Origin: Aliiroseovarius sp. PrR006
GTDB lineage: Bacteria; Pseudomonadota; Alphaproteobacteria; Rhodobacterales; Rhodobacteraceae
Length of the DNA: 64,000 bases
Reading direction: 5' to 3'
Assembly (NCBI RefSeq): GCF_010500215.1
Contig: NZ_JAAGOY010000007.1
Coordinates: 838,501 to 902,500 of the forward strand
The position numbers and the translations under genes are program-made. Shown piece after piece: positions 54,582 through 63,706 of this stretch; the first letter of the stretch is position 1; each line of letters opens with the position of its first letter. Under the pieces are notes generated by a model that did no database searches, was not told the DNA's origin, and worked only from the letters and a program-made list of their open reading frames with translations.

Positions 54582-54612
54582 TTGACCCTCCCCTTACTGG
54601 AACCCCCATGTT
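54582..54612 (+). promoter_or_regulatory. CueR-type promoter of copA
   Basis: TTGACC (54582-54587), then 19 bases with a partial dyad (CCTCCCC and GGAACC), then CATGTT (54607-54612) as -10. The 19-base spacing is the hallmark of MerR-family promoters. It supports starting copA at 54644, since the ATG at 54608 would lie within the -10. Confidence 0.7.
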
Positions 54613-54643
54613 CGACTCGAATACCCGGTTAGTGGAGGGTCCC

Positions 54644-57154
54644 ATGTCCGAGAAATCCCAAATCCGGCTGTCCGTGGACGGCATGTCCTGCGCATCTTGT
54701 GTCAGCCGCGTCGAAAAGGCTTTGACGACCGTTCCAGGCGTCGATAGCGCTGCGGTCAATCTGGCCTCCGAAAGCGCTGACATCGTGTTTTCCGAACCCG
54801 CAACCCTGACGGCCTTGGCTGACGCGCTAGAGCAATCCGGATACCCGGCCCAGATGGCCGAGGTCACACTGCAAATCGAAGCAATGACCTGTGCAAGCTG
54901 TGTCAGCCGTGTCGAGCGTGCCTTGACCGCGGTGCCCGGAGTTCTGACCGCATCGGTCAATCTGGCCACCGAAACTGCGCATGTAAGATACGCCGAAGGG
55001 GTCGTCGCTCCAGCGGACTTGGCCCGTGTGGCAAGTGACTTGGGCTATCCGGCACAGGTCAAGCAAGGAAGCGATCCCGATAAGGCGAGCCGAAAACTGG
55101 CCGAGATCACCCGGCTGGGGCAACTTACATTTGTGGCTGCCATACTGGCTCTGCCCGTCTTTGTGATTGAAATGGGCAGCCATCTGTTTCCGGCCATGCA
55201 CATGTGGATCGAACGCAGCATTGGCATGCAGACCAGCCGCCTTCTGCAGTTCGTATTGACGACGATCGTGCTATTCGGGCCCGGGTTGCGCTTCTACACC
55301 AAGGGGTTTCCGCTGCTGTTTCGGGGCGCTCCAGACATGAACTCTCTGGTCGCTTTGGGGACCTCGGCGGCCTACGGCTTTTCAGTCGTTGCAACCTTTG
55401 CACCCAGCCTGCTGCCCGAGGGCACAGCAAATGTCTATTTCGAGGCTGCGGCAGTGATTGTCGTTTTGATCCTTCTGGGCCGTTGGCTTGAGGCACGCGC
55501 TAAGGGCCGCACCGGCGAAGCGATCCGCAAACTGATCGGGCTACAGGCCAAAACGGCCCGGGTCGAACGGGGTGACGACATCGTTGAAGTTCCGATTGAT
55601 GACATAGCAGTGGGCGACGTGATCCATGTACGCCCCGGTGAAAAAATCGCCGTCGACGGAAAAGTCCTGTCTGGAAGCTCTTATGTTGACGAAAGCATGA
55701 TCACCGGCGAGCCGGTTCCAGTAGAAAAAACTGCTGGGGCCGAAGTGGTCGGGGCCACCGTGAACGGCACTGGCGCGCTGCGCTTCCGGGCGACCAAGGT
55801 GGGTGCCGACACGATGCTGGCCCAGATTATTCAGATGGTGGAACAGGCGCAGAGCGCGAAGCTGCCGATTCAGGGTCTGGTGGATAGAATTACCGCTTGG
55901 TTCGTTCCTGCCGTTATGGGCGTGGCTGCAGTGACCATCGTGGCCTGGCTGATCTTCGGCCCCGATCCCGCGCTGAGCTTCGCTCTGGTCGCAGGGGTTG
56001 CGGTCCTGATCATTGCCTGCCCCTGCGCAATGGGTCTGGCGACCCCCACCTCGATCATGGTGGGCACGGGACGCGCCGCCGAGCTTGGGGTGTTGTTTCG
56101 CAAAGGTGACGCGTTGCAAATGCTGGGCGAAACACAGGTGGTTGCTCTGGACAAGACCGGCACGCTGACCGCCGGGAGGCCGGAACTGACCGACCTGATT
56201 GTGGCAGATGGCTATGATCGTGATGAAGTCTTGCGGGTTGTTGCGGCCGTTGAAGCCGGATCCGAGCATCCGATTGCCGAGGCCATCCTGCGGGCGGCCG
56301 ACGGGCGTGGTCTGTCCCTTCCAACCGTCGAGAAATTCGCGTCAATCACAGGATACGGAGTCACCGCGACTGTGGAAGGGCGGCACATTCTGATCGGCGC
56401 GGACCGACTGATGGCGCGTGACGGCATTGACCTGGGCAAGCTCGGCAACACCGGAACCGAGCTGGGGCAGCAAGGACGCACCCCACTTTATGCCGCGATC
56501 GACGGCAAGATTGCCGCCGCCATCGCCGTATCGGACCCGATCAAACCCACGACACCCGCAGCGATTAACGCTCTGCACGATTTGGGTTTGAAAGTCGCCA
56601 TGATCACAGGCGACAATCAGGGCACAGCTGATGCCATCGCGCGCAGTTTGGGCATCGATCAAGTCGTGGCCGAGGTGCTGCCCGAGGGTAAGGTTACGGC
56701 CCTTGGCAACCTGCGGGAACGTGGCAAACTGGCCTTTGTCGGGGACGGGATCAACGATGCCCCTGCCTTGGCCTCGGCCGATGTGGGGATCGCCATTGGT
56801 ACCGGCACCGACGTGGCCATCGAAGCCGCAGATGTGGTGCTGATGTCCGGCGATCTGACCGGCGTGGTCAACGCGTTCGACATTTCGGCCCGGACCATGC
56901 GCAACATTCGCCAGAACCTGTTCTGGGCTTTCGGCTACAATACACTCCTGATCCCGGTGGCCGCCGGGGTGCTATATCCTACGTTTGGCCTGCTTCTGTC
57001 ACCGGTTCTGGCCGCCGGTGCAATGGCGCTGTCCAGCGTGTTCGTCCTGTCAAACGCCTTGCGACTGCGCTGGGTCAGGCCTGCAATTGGTGCAGACGCA
57101 TTGCCATCAGCCACGCGCCCAGCGACTTTGAAACCTGCCACCGCCGCCAACTGA
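54644..57154 (+). CDS. copA: Copper-exporting P-type ATPase
   Basis: An 836-residue P1B ATPase that pumps Cu(I) out of the cytosol. Two N-terminal HMA domains have C16/C19 (MSCASC) and C83/C86 (MTCASC). About eight membrane helices follow. The ion site is C459-P-C461, the phosphorylated Asp is D503 in DKTG, and the SEHP motif and GDGINDAP lie further on. ATG 54644 has a GGAGGG site. cueR follows by 13 bases. Confidence 0.97.
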   Translation: MSEKSQIRLSVDGMSCASCVSRVEKALTTVPGVDSAAVNLASESADIVFSEPATLTALADALEQSGYPAQMAEVTLQIEAMTCASCVSRVERALTAVPGVLTASVNLATETAHVRYAEGVVAPADLARVASDLGYPAQVKQGSDPDKASRKLAEITRLGQLTFVAAILALPVFVIEMGSHLFPAMHMWIERSIGMQTSRLLQFVLTTIVLFGPGLRFYTKGFPLLFRGAPDMNSLVALGTSAAYGFSVVATFAPSLLPEGTANVYFEAAAVIVVLILLGRWLEARAKGRTGEAIRKLIGLQAKTARVERGDDIVEVPIDDIAVGDVIHVRPGEKIAVDGKVLSGSSYVDESMITGEPVPVEKTAGAEVVGATVNGTGALRFRATKVGADTMLAQIIQMVEQAQSAKLPIQGLVDRITAWFVPAVMGVAAVTIVAWLIFGPDPALSFALVAGVAVLIIACPCAMGLATPTSIMVGTGRAAELGVLFRKGDALQMLGETQVVALDKTGTLTAGRPELTDLIVADGYDRDEVLRVVAAVEAGSEHPIAEAILRAADGRGLSLPTVEKFASITGYGVTATVEGRHILIGADRLMARDGIDLGKLGNTGTELGQQGRTPLYAAIDGKIAAAIAVSDPIKPTTPAAINALHDLGLKVAMITGDNQGTADAIARSLGIDQVVAEVLPEGKVTALGNLRERGKLAFVGDGINDAPALASADVGIAIGTGTDVAIEAADVVLMSGDLTGVVNAFDISARTMRNIRQNLFWAFGYNTLLIPVAAGVLYPTFGLLLSPVLAAGAMALSSVFVLSNALRLRWVRPAIGADALPSATRPATLKPATAAN

Positions 57155-57167
57155 AGGGGAGGCTACC

Positions 57168-57569
57168 ATGAACTTGAACATCGGAGATGTGTCCAAACGC
57201 ACCGGTCTTCGCGCAAAGACCATTCGTTACTACGAGGATATCGGTCTGGTTAAACCGCTTAGGGATACAAACGACTACCGTGTCTTTCGCGAAATCGACC
57301 TGCACAAGCTGACCTTTCTCAGCCGCGCGCGCGCCTTGGGCTTTACCATTGATGATTGCCGAAACCTTCTTGCCCTCTACGAGGATGAAACACGCGCCAG
57401 TGCAGATGTGAAAGAGATCACAAGCAAGCACTTGAAAGAGATCGAGGCGAAAATCAATGATCTTCAAGCCATGCACGCCACGCTGAGCCATCTGTCTAAA
57501 GAGTGTGCAGGCGACCACCGCCCTGATTGCCCCATTCTTGAAGGTCTCAGCGGTGAGGACCGCCGCTAG
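57168..57569 (+). CDS. cueR: Copper-responsive MerR-family regulator
   Basis: A 133-residue activator. HTH residues 4-40 (IGDVSKRTGLRAKTIRYYEDIGLVKP). The metal loop has C113 and C121 (CAGDHRPDC), spaced by seven, matching the Cu(I) site of E. coli CueR. It should act on the two operators between copZ and copA when copper rises. It is downstream of copA, so regulated in the same transcript. Confidence 0.95.
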   Translation: MNLNIGDVSKRTGLRAKTIRYYEDIGLVKPLRDTNDYRVFREIDLHKLTFLSRARALGFTIDDCRNLLALYEDETRASADVKEITSKHLKEIEAKINDLQAMHATLSHLSKECAGDHRPDCPILEGLSGEDRR

Positions 57570-57571
57570 GC

Positions 57572-57724
57572 TCGCCTGATGGGCTGGTCGGCGGCGTCTT
57601 CACAAACGGCGTCAGCAAGGAAGAAATCCGCGCGATCATCCATGTCATCGGGATTTATTGTGGCGTGCCACAGGCACTGGAGTGTTTCCGCGCGGCCCGC
57701 AAGGTGCTGGAAGAAAGCGAATAA
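57572..57724 (+). pseudogene. Fragment of a carboxymuconolactone decarboxylase-type gene
   Basis: Only the 3' end is left, about 48 codons ending at TAA 57722-57724. It reads GLVGGVFTNGVSKEEI, then AIIHVIGIYCGVPQALECF, a typical end of the AhpD/carboxymuconolactone decarboxylase family. No start codon or upstream part is present; it begins just after cueR. This is a truncated remnant that marks a past rearrangement at the end of the copper genes. Confidence 0.75.
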
Positions 57725-57754
57725 ACGGTGTTGGCTTCCGAAACTAAGCGCGGC

Positions 57755-58390
57755 CTAGTTCCGGGAAGCTTCTTGGTCCGGCTTTGGGGGATTCATCCAC
57801 AGCACGACGAGGCGCGCAAGAAGGATGAGGCCGAACGTTACAAGTGTCGCCGTCGATTCCCCCATAAACTGGGAGAACGCCAAATAGGCGGCACCTCCTG
57901 CCAACGAGATCGTAGCATACAGGTCTTCACGCAAGACGCTTGGGGTAATGTTGCACAAGAGATCTCGGATCATGCCACCGGCCGTGCCAGTCACGCAACC
58001 GATCACAATCGTCAGAACCGGCGCCACACCGGCCTCTAGCGCGACTTGAACACCGGTCAGGGTGAACAGCGCCAATCCGACCGCATCCAGATACATCAGA
58101 AGTGCAAGCCGCCGCCCGTTGCCTGTCGGCATGCGTGCGGCGATAAGGAAACTCAATAGCGAAGACGGGACCGCCACCAGAAGAAAGCGCAAGTCCGAGA
58201 TCCAGAACACAGGGGTCAGCCCCAGAAGCACATCACGTAACGTGCCACCGCCAACAGCAGTGACAACACCCAGAACAGTCGCGCCGAACAGATCAAGGTT
58301 GAAGCGGCGCGCCTGGATTGCAGCCGAGGCCGCCATCACTGCAGTTGCGATCAGCGAGAGCGGCACGAAGAGGAGTGTAAGCGATTCCAT
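57755..58390 (-). CDS. TRIC-type cation channel family protein (UPF0126)
   Basis: A 211-residue membrane protein with seven hydrophobic helices in two related halves; each half has the glycine-rich signature (VTAVGGGTLRDVLLG near 47 and VTGTAGGMIRDLLCN near 130). Bacterial members form trimeric potassium or other cation channels. ATG 58390 is used; TTG 58399 is possible. It lies alone, convergent with the copper region. Confidence 0.9.
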   Translation of the reverse strand: MESLTLLFVPLSLIATAVMAASAAIQARRFNLDLFGATVLGVVTAVGGGTLRDVLLGLTPVFWISDLRFLLVAVPSSLLSFLIAARMPTGNGRRLALLMYLDAVGLALFTLTGVQVALEAGVAPVLTIVIGCVTGTAGGMIRDLLCNITPSVLREDLYATISLAGGAAYLAFSQFMGESTATLVTFGLILLARLVVLWMNPPKPDQEASRN

Positions 58391-58599
58391 CACTTGCAAC
58401 TTAGCCGTCGCAGGCAGCGGTGACGATTGATTTTACCTTCAGCTCATCGCTGGCCGTTTTCGATACGGATGATGGTCCGGGATCGCAATCTGACAAAACG
58501 CTGACACTCTCATTCAGGAATTTGACGCGTCCGAACTGCTATCAGGGGTTGAGGCGTCCGAATCAATGGCGCCGGAACGAAAAGTAAAGGACAGAGCAC

Positions 58600-58929
58600 A
58601 TGACCAAAGAAGACGACAAGGTATTTTCCCGGCGCAAGGCGCTGACCCGCATTGGTGGGCTGGCATTGGCCGCCTATTCGGTACCGGCGCTGACCACGCT
58701 GTCGGCTGCACACGCATCGTCCGCTCCGTCGGCGGCAAGTGCTGCGTCGGAAGCCAGTGATCCATCGCCTGCAAGTGACCCGTCCGAGGCAAGCGAGCCG
58801 TCCGAAGCAAGCGTACCGTCCGAGTCCAGCGGCCCCAGCGGTCCCCGTGTGGTAACGGCTGAAGAATGCGAAGCCGGCGGCGGCACCGTTGTTGAACGCG
58901 AAGACGGTGTTAAAGTTTGTGAAAGCTAA
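58600..58929 (+). CDS. Small Tat-exported serine-rich protein
   Basis: A 109-residue protein. The Tat signal is SRRKALTRIG (10-19) with a hydrophobic part and an AHA-type cleavage near 39. Residues 40-83 are low-complexity Ser, Ala, Pro and Glu (SEASDPSPASDPSEASEPSEAS). The last 25 residues hold two Cys, in EECEAGGGTVVEREDGVKVCES. The N-terminal 40 residues match those of the serine-rich protein at 60290-60829, and both flank a kinase-like/PqqD gene. It may be a substrate modified by that protein. No known family. Confidence 0.7.
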   Translation: MTKEDDKVFSRRKALTRIGGLALAAYSVPALTTLSAAHASSAPSAASAASEASDPSPASDPSEASEPSEASVPSESSGPSGPRVVTAEECEAGGGTVVEREDGVKVCES

Positions 58930-58958
58930 ATTGATCCAGGATATCCCCACCTGATCAA

Positions 58959-58991
58959 TGGCCTGCCCGCATATCGGTTGTGGGCAGGCCA
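58959..58991 (+). terminator. Hairpin after the first serine-rich gene
   Basis: A perfect 10-bp stem (TGGCCTGCCC with GGGCAGGCCA) and 13-base loop, 29 bases after the stop codon. No T tract. It may stabilise the small gene's message, giving more of it than the genes downstream. Confidence 0.5.
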
Positions 58992-59051
58992 GATTGCGTT
59001 GACGCGCACGGGGAAATCGCTGGTATGATCAGCGACAAGTAGGAGCGGAGC

Positions 59052-60293
59052 GTGGTGGAACCGCAATATGTGCACTTTGAAGGACTGAAGCCTCCCGTCG
59101 CGTTGGAAAACGCAGACGAGGTTGCAGCGATGTTGCCTACGGTCCTGTCTGCTTGGCCGCACCACACCCTGAACACTCCACCAAGCAATCCACCCTTCGT
59201 GACCATCCGTCCCGCCGGACCAGACCGCTGGCACGTGATCCGCGCAGACCAGCCCGACACGCCCCGCACCTGGGATGGGGTCAACACGGTCTGCGACATC
59301 ATCGCCGAAATGGCGTGGGAGCGGTTGCGCTCGGACCCGGACCTTCTGTGTCTGCACGCCGCAGCAATTGAGTTTAATGGGCGTCTTGTGGTGATGCCAA
59401 ATGCCAGACGCGCTGGCAAAAGCACCTTGGCTATTGCCTTGGCGCGTCTGGGTAGACCCCTGTATTCCGACGATTTTCTGCCTGTCCGCGTGGATGCCAA
59501 GACCCAAAGCTGCGCAGGCATCGCGAACGGCATTCAACCGCGCCTGCGGTTGCCTGTGCCCGAAGGCTTCAGCGACGCGTTTCATACCGACGTTGCCCAG
59601 GATCCGGGCCCGTCCAACCGGCAATACAAATACCTTTCCAATGCACCGGTTGCCCCATGGGGCGAGACCATGCCCTTAGGCGCGATGGTGATGCTCGAGC
59701 GTAGCGACGCGCCGCAGCCGCCGCAGCTCAGCCCGATGGAGCGCGAAGACGCGCTGGCCAGCCTGATCACGCAAAACTTCGCCCGCACGCGCCATGCCGG
59801 GGCGATCCTGCGGTCGGTCGACCTTTTATCGCGCCACTTGCCGATCTATCGGCTGAGCTATCATTGCGCCGAAGAGGCCGCCGAATACCTGTCAACCCAT
59901 CCCGACCTGGCAAACCTTCCGGCCGCGCAACTGACCGATTTTGCACAGGATGACCGTCAGGCCCCGCTTGATCAGCCGATCCACCCTGCCCTCGCCTTCG
60001 TCAAAGAGCTTTGTTATGCACAGGCCGATGGCGTAACCGAAAGCGTGGTGGGGGACGAAGCGTTTTTGGCCGACGGATCCGGGATTGGCATTTTCCGACT
60101 GAACCCAGTGTCGGCAGCGATCTGGAACCTGCTGGAAGAACCGACCGACCTGAACGAGATCGTCGAGATTTTATCCGAGGCCTTTCCCGACGTGCCGGTC
60201 GACCAGATTTCCACAGACAGCGAGAACCTGATGCGCAGCTTGGCCCGCGCGCGTCTGATTACTCCTGCACCCCAAAGCGTGGCGGCACAATGA
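59052..60293 (+). CDS. HPr-kinase-like/PqqD fusion protein
   Basis: A 413-residue protein starting at GTG 59052 (with GGAGCGGAG before). Residues 60-250 are like the nucleotide-binding domain of HPr kinase: a degenerate Walker A NARRAGKST with K123, and SDD at 139-141 (RPLYSDDFLPV), but not the sugar system partners. Residues 334-405 are a PqqD-like peptide-binding (RRE) domain: GIFRLNPVSAAIWNLLEEPTDLNEIVEIL. PqqD domains hold precursor peptides for modifying enzymes. It is flanked by two Tat-exported serine-rich proteins, the nearest one overlapping by four bases. Serine phosphorylation of these is an attractive but unproved idea. Confidence 0.82.
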   Translation: MVEPQYVHFEGLKPPVALENADEVAAMLPTVLSAWPHHTLNTPPSNPPFVTIRPAGPDRWHVIRADQPDTPRTWDGVNTVCDIIAEMAWERLRSDPDLLCLHAAAIEFNGRLVVMPNARRAGKSTLAIALARLGRPLYSDDFLPVRVDAKTQSCAGIANGIQPRLRLPVPEGFSDAFHTDVAQDPGPSNRQYKYLSNAPVAPWGETMPLGAMVMLERSDAPQPPQLSPMEREDALASLITQNFARTRHAGAILRSVDLLSRHLPIYRLSYHCAEEAAEYLSTHPDLANLPAAQLTDFAQDDRQAPLDQPIHPALAFVKELCYAQADGVTESVVGDEAFLADGSGIGIFRLNPVSAAIWNLLEEPTDLNEIVEILSEAFPDVPVDQISTDSENLMRSLARARLITPAPQSVAAQ

Positions 60294-60829
60294 GTGACGG
60301 CAAGCGCATATCACGCCGCGCCGCGTTGATCCGGCTAGGATTGGGGGCCGCCAGTGCTTATATGGCCCCCAGCATTGTCGGACTAAGTCAGGCGCGCGCA
60401 TCGTCTTCTAGCGCATCCTCTTCGTCCAGCCCCGCCTCTTCTTCGTCCTCGGTCAGCCCGGTGTCACCGCCTACTCCAGCCAGCGCATCCAGTGAACCGA
60501 GCGGTCCGGACGGTGGAGCTCCGACCAGCGCAAGCGGACCCAGCGGACCGGGAACCTGCCGAAGTTCTCCTATCACTGGGAACGCCCAGATTTCGCGCCA
60601 GGACTATCAACGCGCCCAACGCGCGATTACGCGCGGCAAGGCGCGGCCGCTACAAGAGATCTTGAAAAACGTACAATCCAAACAGCCGGGCAAGTTGCTG
60701 CAAGTCGGGTTTTCTGACACAGGAAAGCAAACGAAGTTTAGAGTGCTGATCGTTGATCAGTCCGGCGCGGTCGTCTCGGTCTCGGTTGATGCGGGCTCGG
60801 GGCGGATCACAAGCATACGGAAGTGCTGA
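60290..60829 (+). CDS. Tat-exported serine-rich protein with PepSY-like domain
   Basis: A 179-residue protein whose ATG overlaps the stop of the kinase-like gene. Tat signal SRRAALIRLG (8-17), cleavage region near 37 (AYMAPSIVGLSQARA). Residues 38-88 are Ser, Pro and Gly-rich tracts (SSSASSSSSPASSSSS, SGPSGPG). From about 100 a PepSY-like fold is seen: ISRQDYQRAQRAITRGKARPLQEIL, then KFRVLIVDQSGAVVSVSVDAGSGRI. Two Cys, at the linker (GTC) and the last residue, could pair. PepSY domains often regulate two-component sensors, and the next genes encode one. Confidence 0.78.
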   Translation: MSDGKRISRRAALIRLGLGAASAYMAPSIVGLSQARASSSSASSSSSPASSSSSVSPVSPPTPASASSEPSGPDGGAPTSASGPSGPGTCRSSPITGNAQISRQDYQRAQRAITRGKARPLQEILKNVQSKQPGKLLQVGFSDTGKQTKFRVLIVDQSGAVVSVSVDAGSGRITSIRKC

Positions 60830-61495
60830 ATGCGTATCCTCATCGTGGAAGACGAACAGAAGATCGCCGAGCTGATCGCAGATGTTCTGGAAGGTGAGGG
60901 GCTGATCCCCGAAATCGCAAATGATGGCGAGCAAGGCTGGTTTCTGGGCAGCACCGAAAGCTATGCCGCGGCCATCCTCGATATTGGCCTGCCCACGCGC
61001 GACGGCCTGTCTGTGTTGCGCGCCTGGCGGGACGAAGGGCTGGACCTGCCCGTGATCCTGCTGACCGCTCGCGCGAACTGGAACGAGCGGGTCGAAGGGA
61101 TCGACGCGGGTGCGGATGATTATCTGGGCAAGCCCTTCCAGATGGAGGAGCTGATCGCGCGTCTGCGCGCCCTGTTGCGCCGGTCGACCGGCCAGAAGGC
61201 CACGATCCTTGAAGCCGGATCGCTGCGGGTGGATCTGCGGCAGATGCGTGTCTCGGTTGACGGACGTCCGTTGAAAGTCACGCCCTTGGAATATCGGCTG
61301 TTGAACTATCTGCTGCATCATCGCGGCGAGGTGGTGACCCAGGAAGAGCTGGTCGAGAATATCTATTACCGGGATCAGGAACCTGACAGCAACGCGGTCG
61401 AGGTTCTGGTCGGGCGCCTGCGTCGCAAGATCGGCGGCGGGGTAATCGAAACACGTCGCGGGTTCGGATACATAATCGCCGGGGAAGACGCATGA
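60830..61495 (+). CDS. OmpR-family response regulator
   Basis: A 221-residue regulator. Receiver with phosphoacceptor D51 (AILDIGLP), VEDE acidic pair and conserved Lys in LGKPFQMEEL. Winged helix from about 125, with RRKIGGGVIETRRGFGYII. Starts right after the stop of the PepSY-type gene (TGA-ATG) and overlaps the kinase gene by 4 bases. It belongs to the PhoP/FeuP-like branch by general look. Confidence 0.95.
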   Translation: MRILIVEDEQKIAELIADVLEGEGLIPEIANDGEQGWFLGSTESYAAAILDIGLPTRDGLSVLRAWRDEGLDLPVILLTARANWNERVEGIDAGADDYLGKPFQMEELIARLRALLRRSTGQKATILEAGSLRVDLRQMRVSVDGRPLKVTPLEYRLLNYLLHHRGEVVTQEELVENIYYRDQEPDSNAVEVLVGRLRRKIGGGVIETRRGFGYIIAGEDA

Positions 61496-62847
61496 AGCTA
61501 TCCCTGAGCCTTCGCCTGTTGCTGGCCGCCGCCATGACAACAGCGATTGCCTTGGTGGCCACCGCCATCGTCTTTAACTTCCTGTTTCGTCTCTATTTCG
61601 AAGACCGCGCACGGGACGAGCTTGAGACCTATCTGATCCAGCTCAGCGGGAATGTCTCGGCCACCGCTGAGGGCACGATCGAGGTCACTCCGATCCCCGA
61701 CCCGCGCTTCAATCAGGTGCTGTCCGGCTATTACTGGCAAGTGCAGATTGATGACGCCGAACCGCTTCTATCGCCATCCTTCTGGGCCGCACCGCTGGAA
61801 CTGGCCCGTCCGCAAACCGCAGGATTAATCACTTTCATCGACGTGACAACAGGCAGCGGAGATGCCGTCGCCGTGGCCAGCTGGATCATCACGATGGGTG
61901 ACGGCGACACGCGGAAAGAGGTCTTTCTAGCCGTGGCAATCGACCGGGCGGATCTGGATATGTCTGTCTCTCGGTTCACGACGAATTCGGTTTTCTGGCT
62001 GGGCATCTTGGGGCTGTTCCTAATGATCGCCAGCTGGTTTCAAGTGCGCCTTGGCCTCAAGCCGCTACAGAAAATCCAGTCCGAGATCGCCCATGTGTCC
62101 CACACCCCAAACGGGCGGCTGTCGTCGGACTATCCGTCCGAGGTTCTGCCGCTGGTCGAAGAGGTAAATCAGCTTCTGAACGTCAATGCCGAGGCGCTGG
62201 AACGCGCCCGCTCGCGTGCTGGCGATCTGGCCCACGGACTGAAGACCCCGCTGACGATCATGCATGGGATCGAGCGCAAGGTGCGGCGGTCTGGCCAAGA
62301 TAAACTTGCCGACGACCTAATGACGGAAGTCACCAGCATTCAACACATCGTCGAACGGGAACTGGCCTCGACCCGCGACAGTCAGCAGGCGCTGCTGAAA
62401 TGCGATGCAGGCCCGATTATCGACCGCCTGCGCAAAGCACTTGGCCGCCAACCCGGCACCGAGCACATCCAGTGGCAAATCGACCTCCCCCGTCCTCTGT
62501 ATCTGCCCTTTGACGAATACGACCTGACCGAGCTTCTGGGCAATCTTCTGGACAACGCAGTGAAGTGGTCGGGCAGCCGGATTGCCGTGCGTGGCGGGCA
62601 AGATCAAATGCAGGTGTATCTAAGCGTCGAAGACGACGGCCCCGGCATCCCGAAAGAAGAACGCGATGCGGTGCTGGCGCGCGGGACTCGGCTGGACCCG
62701 GACCAGCCGGGTACGGGTTTGGGGCTGAGTATCGCACAGCGCATGGCCGAGGCACATGGCTGCGCCCTGTCGCTGGATCAGTCCGATTTGGGCGGCGTGA
62801 AGGTGTGCTTGATACGCCCCAGCGATGCGCCATCAGACGGGATATGA
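61492..62847 (+). CDS. Sensor histidine kinase
   Basis: A 451-residue inner membrane kinase. Helices at about 7-32 and 165-185 flank a periplasmic domain of roughly 130 residues. The phosphorylated His is H248 in LAHGLKTPLT (a FeuQ/PhoQ-like box). ATPase motifs are DNAVKWSGSR, EDDGPGIP and GTGLGLSIA. It is the partner of the regulator just upstream. The periplasmic domain could be where the PepSY-type protein or a metal signal acts. Confidence 0.93.
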   Translation: MKLSLSLRLLLAAAMTTAIALVATAIVFNFLFRLYFEDRARDELETYLIQLSGNVSATAEGTIEVTPIPDPRFNQVLSGYYWQVQIDDAEPLLSPSFWAAPLELARPQTAGLITFIDVTTGSGDAVAVASWIITMGDGDTRKEVFLAVAIDRADLDMSVSRFTTNSVFWLGILGLFLMIASWFQVRLGLKPLQKIQSEIAHVSHTPNGRLSSDYPSEVLPLVEEVNQLLNVNAEALERARSRAGDLAHGLKTPLTIMHGIERKVRRSGQDKLADDLMTEVTSIQHIVERELASTRDSQQALLKCDAGPIIDRLRKALGRQPGTEHIQWQIDLPRPLYLPFDEYDLTELLGNLLDNAVKWSGSRIAVRGGQDQMQVYLSVEDDGPGIPKEERDAVLARGTRLDPDQPGTGLGLSIAQRMAEAHGCALSLDQSDLGGVKVCLIRPSDAPSDGI

Positions 62848-62969
62848 TGCAGCTGGCAACGGAAACACTGCGCGCCAGTTCTTTTAGGTCGACATCCGCC
62901 GCGATAATGTGGAACGTGATGACGACCTCGCTGATGTGCCACTCTAACGACCAGAAAAGGCGAAACGAT

Positions 62970-63356
62970 ATGGTTCTGCCCAAGATCACGAAACTCTTCG
63001 CAGCACTTGCGGTTGCGCTCGCCACGACTGGGACCGCCATCGCCCATGAAAGCCCCGATCACCAAGGGCGTCACGGCGGAAAGGTGAACATTACGCAGCA
63101 CAACCATATCGAGCTGGTACGTTCAGAAAACGAGATTGCGATCTATCTGTATGATCTGGAGCTGCAACCGCGTGATGCCCAGAACATCACCGTCGACGCA
63201 CTGTTGGTGGACGGCACCGCTCAGACCGATCTGGACCTGCAATTCACCCCCCCAAACAAATTCGCCGCCGAGGGGGTTTCAGCCCCCAAATCGGCTGCGA
63301 TTGTATTGCGCCTGTTTCGCGACGGGGCGTTCTGGGATCTGACGCGCATCAAATAA
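62970..63356 (+). CDS. Small exported HGG-type protein
   Basis: A 128-residue protein from ATG 62970 (AAAAGG before it). Signal peptide about 1-25 (ending AIA). The mature start HESPDHQGRHGGKVNITQHNHIELVRSENEIAIYLYD is rich in His and matches the HGG...H-x-E-L-V...Y-L-D pattern seen in many metal-efflux-linked periplasmic proteins. The rest is beta-rich. A heavy-metal link is plausible, so the two-component system may sense metal. A 120-base gap from the kinase leaves room for its own promoter. Confidence 0.75.
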   Translation: MVLPKITKLFAALAVALATTGTAIAHESPDHQGRHGGKVNITQHNHIELVRSENEIAIYLYDLELQPRDAQNITVDALLVDGTAQTDLDLQFTPPNKFAAEGVSAPKSAAIVLRLFRDGAFWDLTRIK

Positions 63357-63706
63357 GGCGTGCCTCCCAGTCCGATTAGTCTTTTAGGCGGAGCCAGCGA
63401 TCCACCGCTGGTTCCATTGTATTTCGCAAGCTCTACCACAGATGAACATTTTTGTAGCATAATTATCCCGTCCGGGATTTTTCGCCTTTTGAGTAGAAAT
63501 CGCCCACCCCGTCCCCTTCAAAGGTTAATAGAAATTAACCCTAGGGTAACAATTTTATCTTGACGGTATTTCTCGGGCAAAGAAGCACACAGATTGCGCC
63601 AATAGAAGCGCATGGAAACAAATGCTCACCCTGGACCTCTCGTCATGACTGATGCCTGCCAATTACGCCAAAAGGCATAAATATTTGAGCCATAAGGAGC
63701 TAGGGG
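63357..63706. promoter_or_regulatory. Intergenic region with GGTTAAT inverted repeat
   Basis: GGTTAAT-AGAA-ATTAACC (63523-63540) is a perfect inverted repeat, 166 bases before the last gene. TTAA pairs resemble CtrA sites, but the spacing is 6 and not the canonical 7. No gene is seen in the gap; a good ribosome binding site (AAGGAG) sits before the next start. Confidence 0.45.

Noticed and set aside
58740-58830. Possible tandem DNA repeat or CRISPR-like pattern in the serine-rich gene
   Set aside because: The repetition comes from Ser-Glu-Ala/Pro codons and is irregular at DNA level; there are no spacers.
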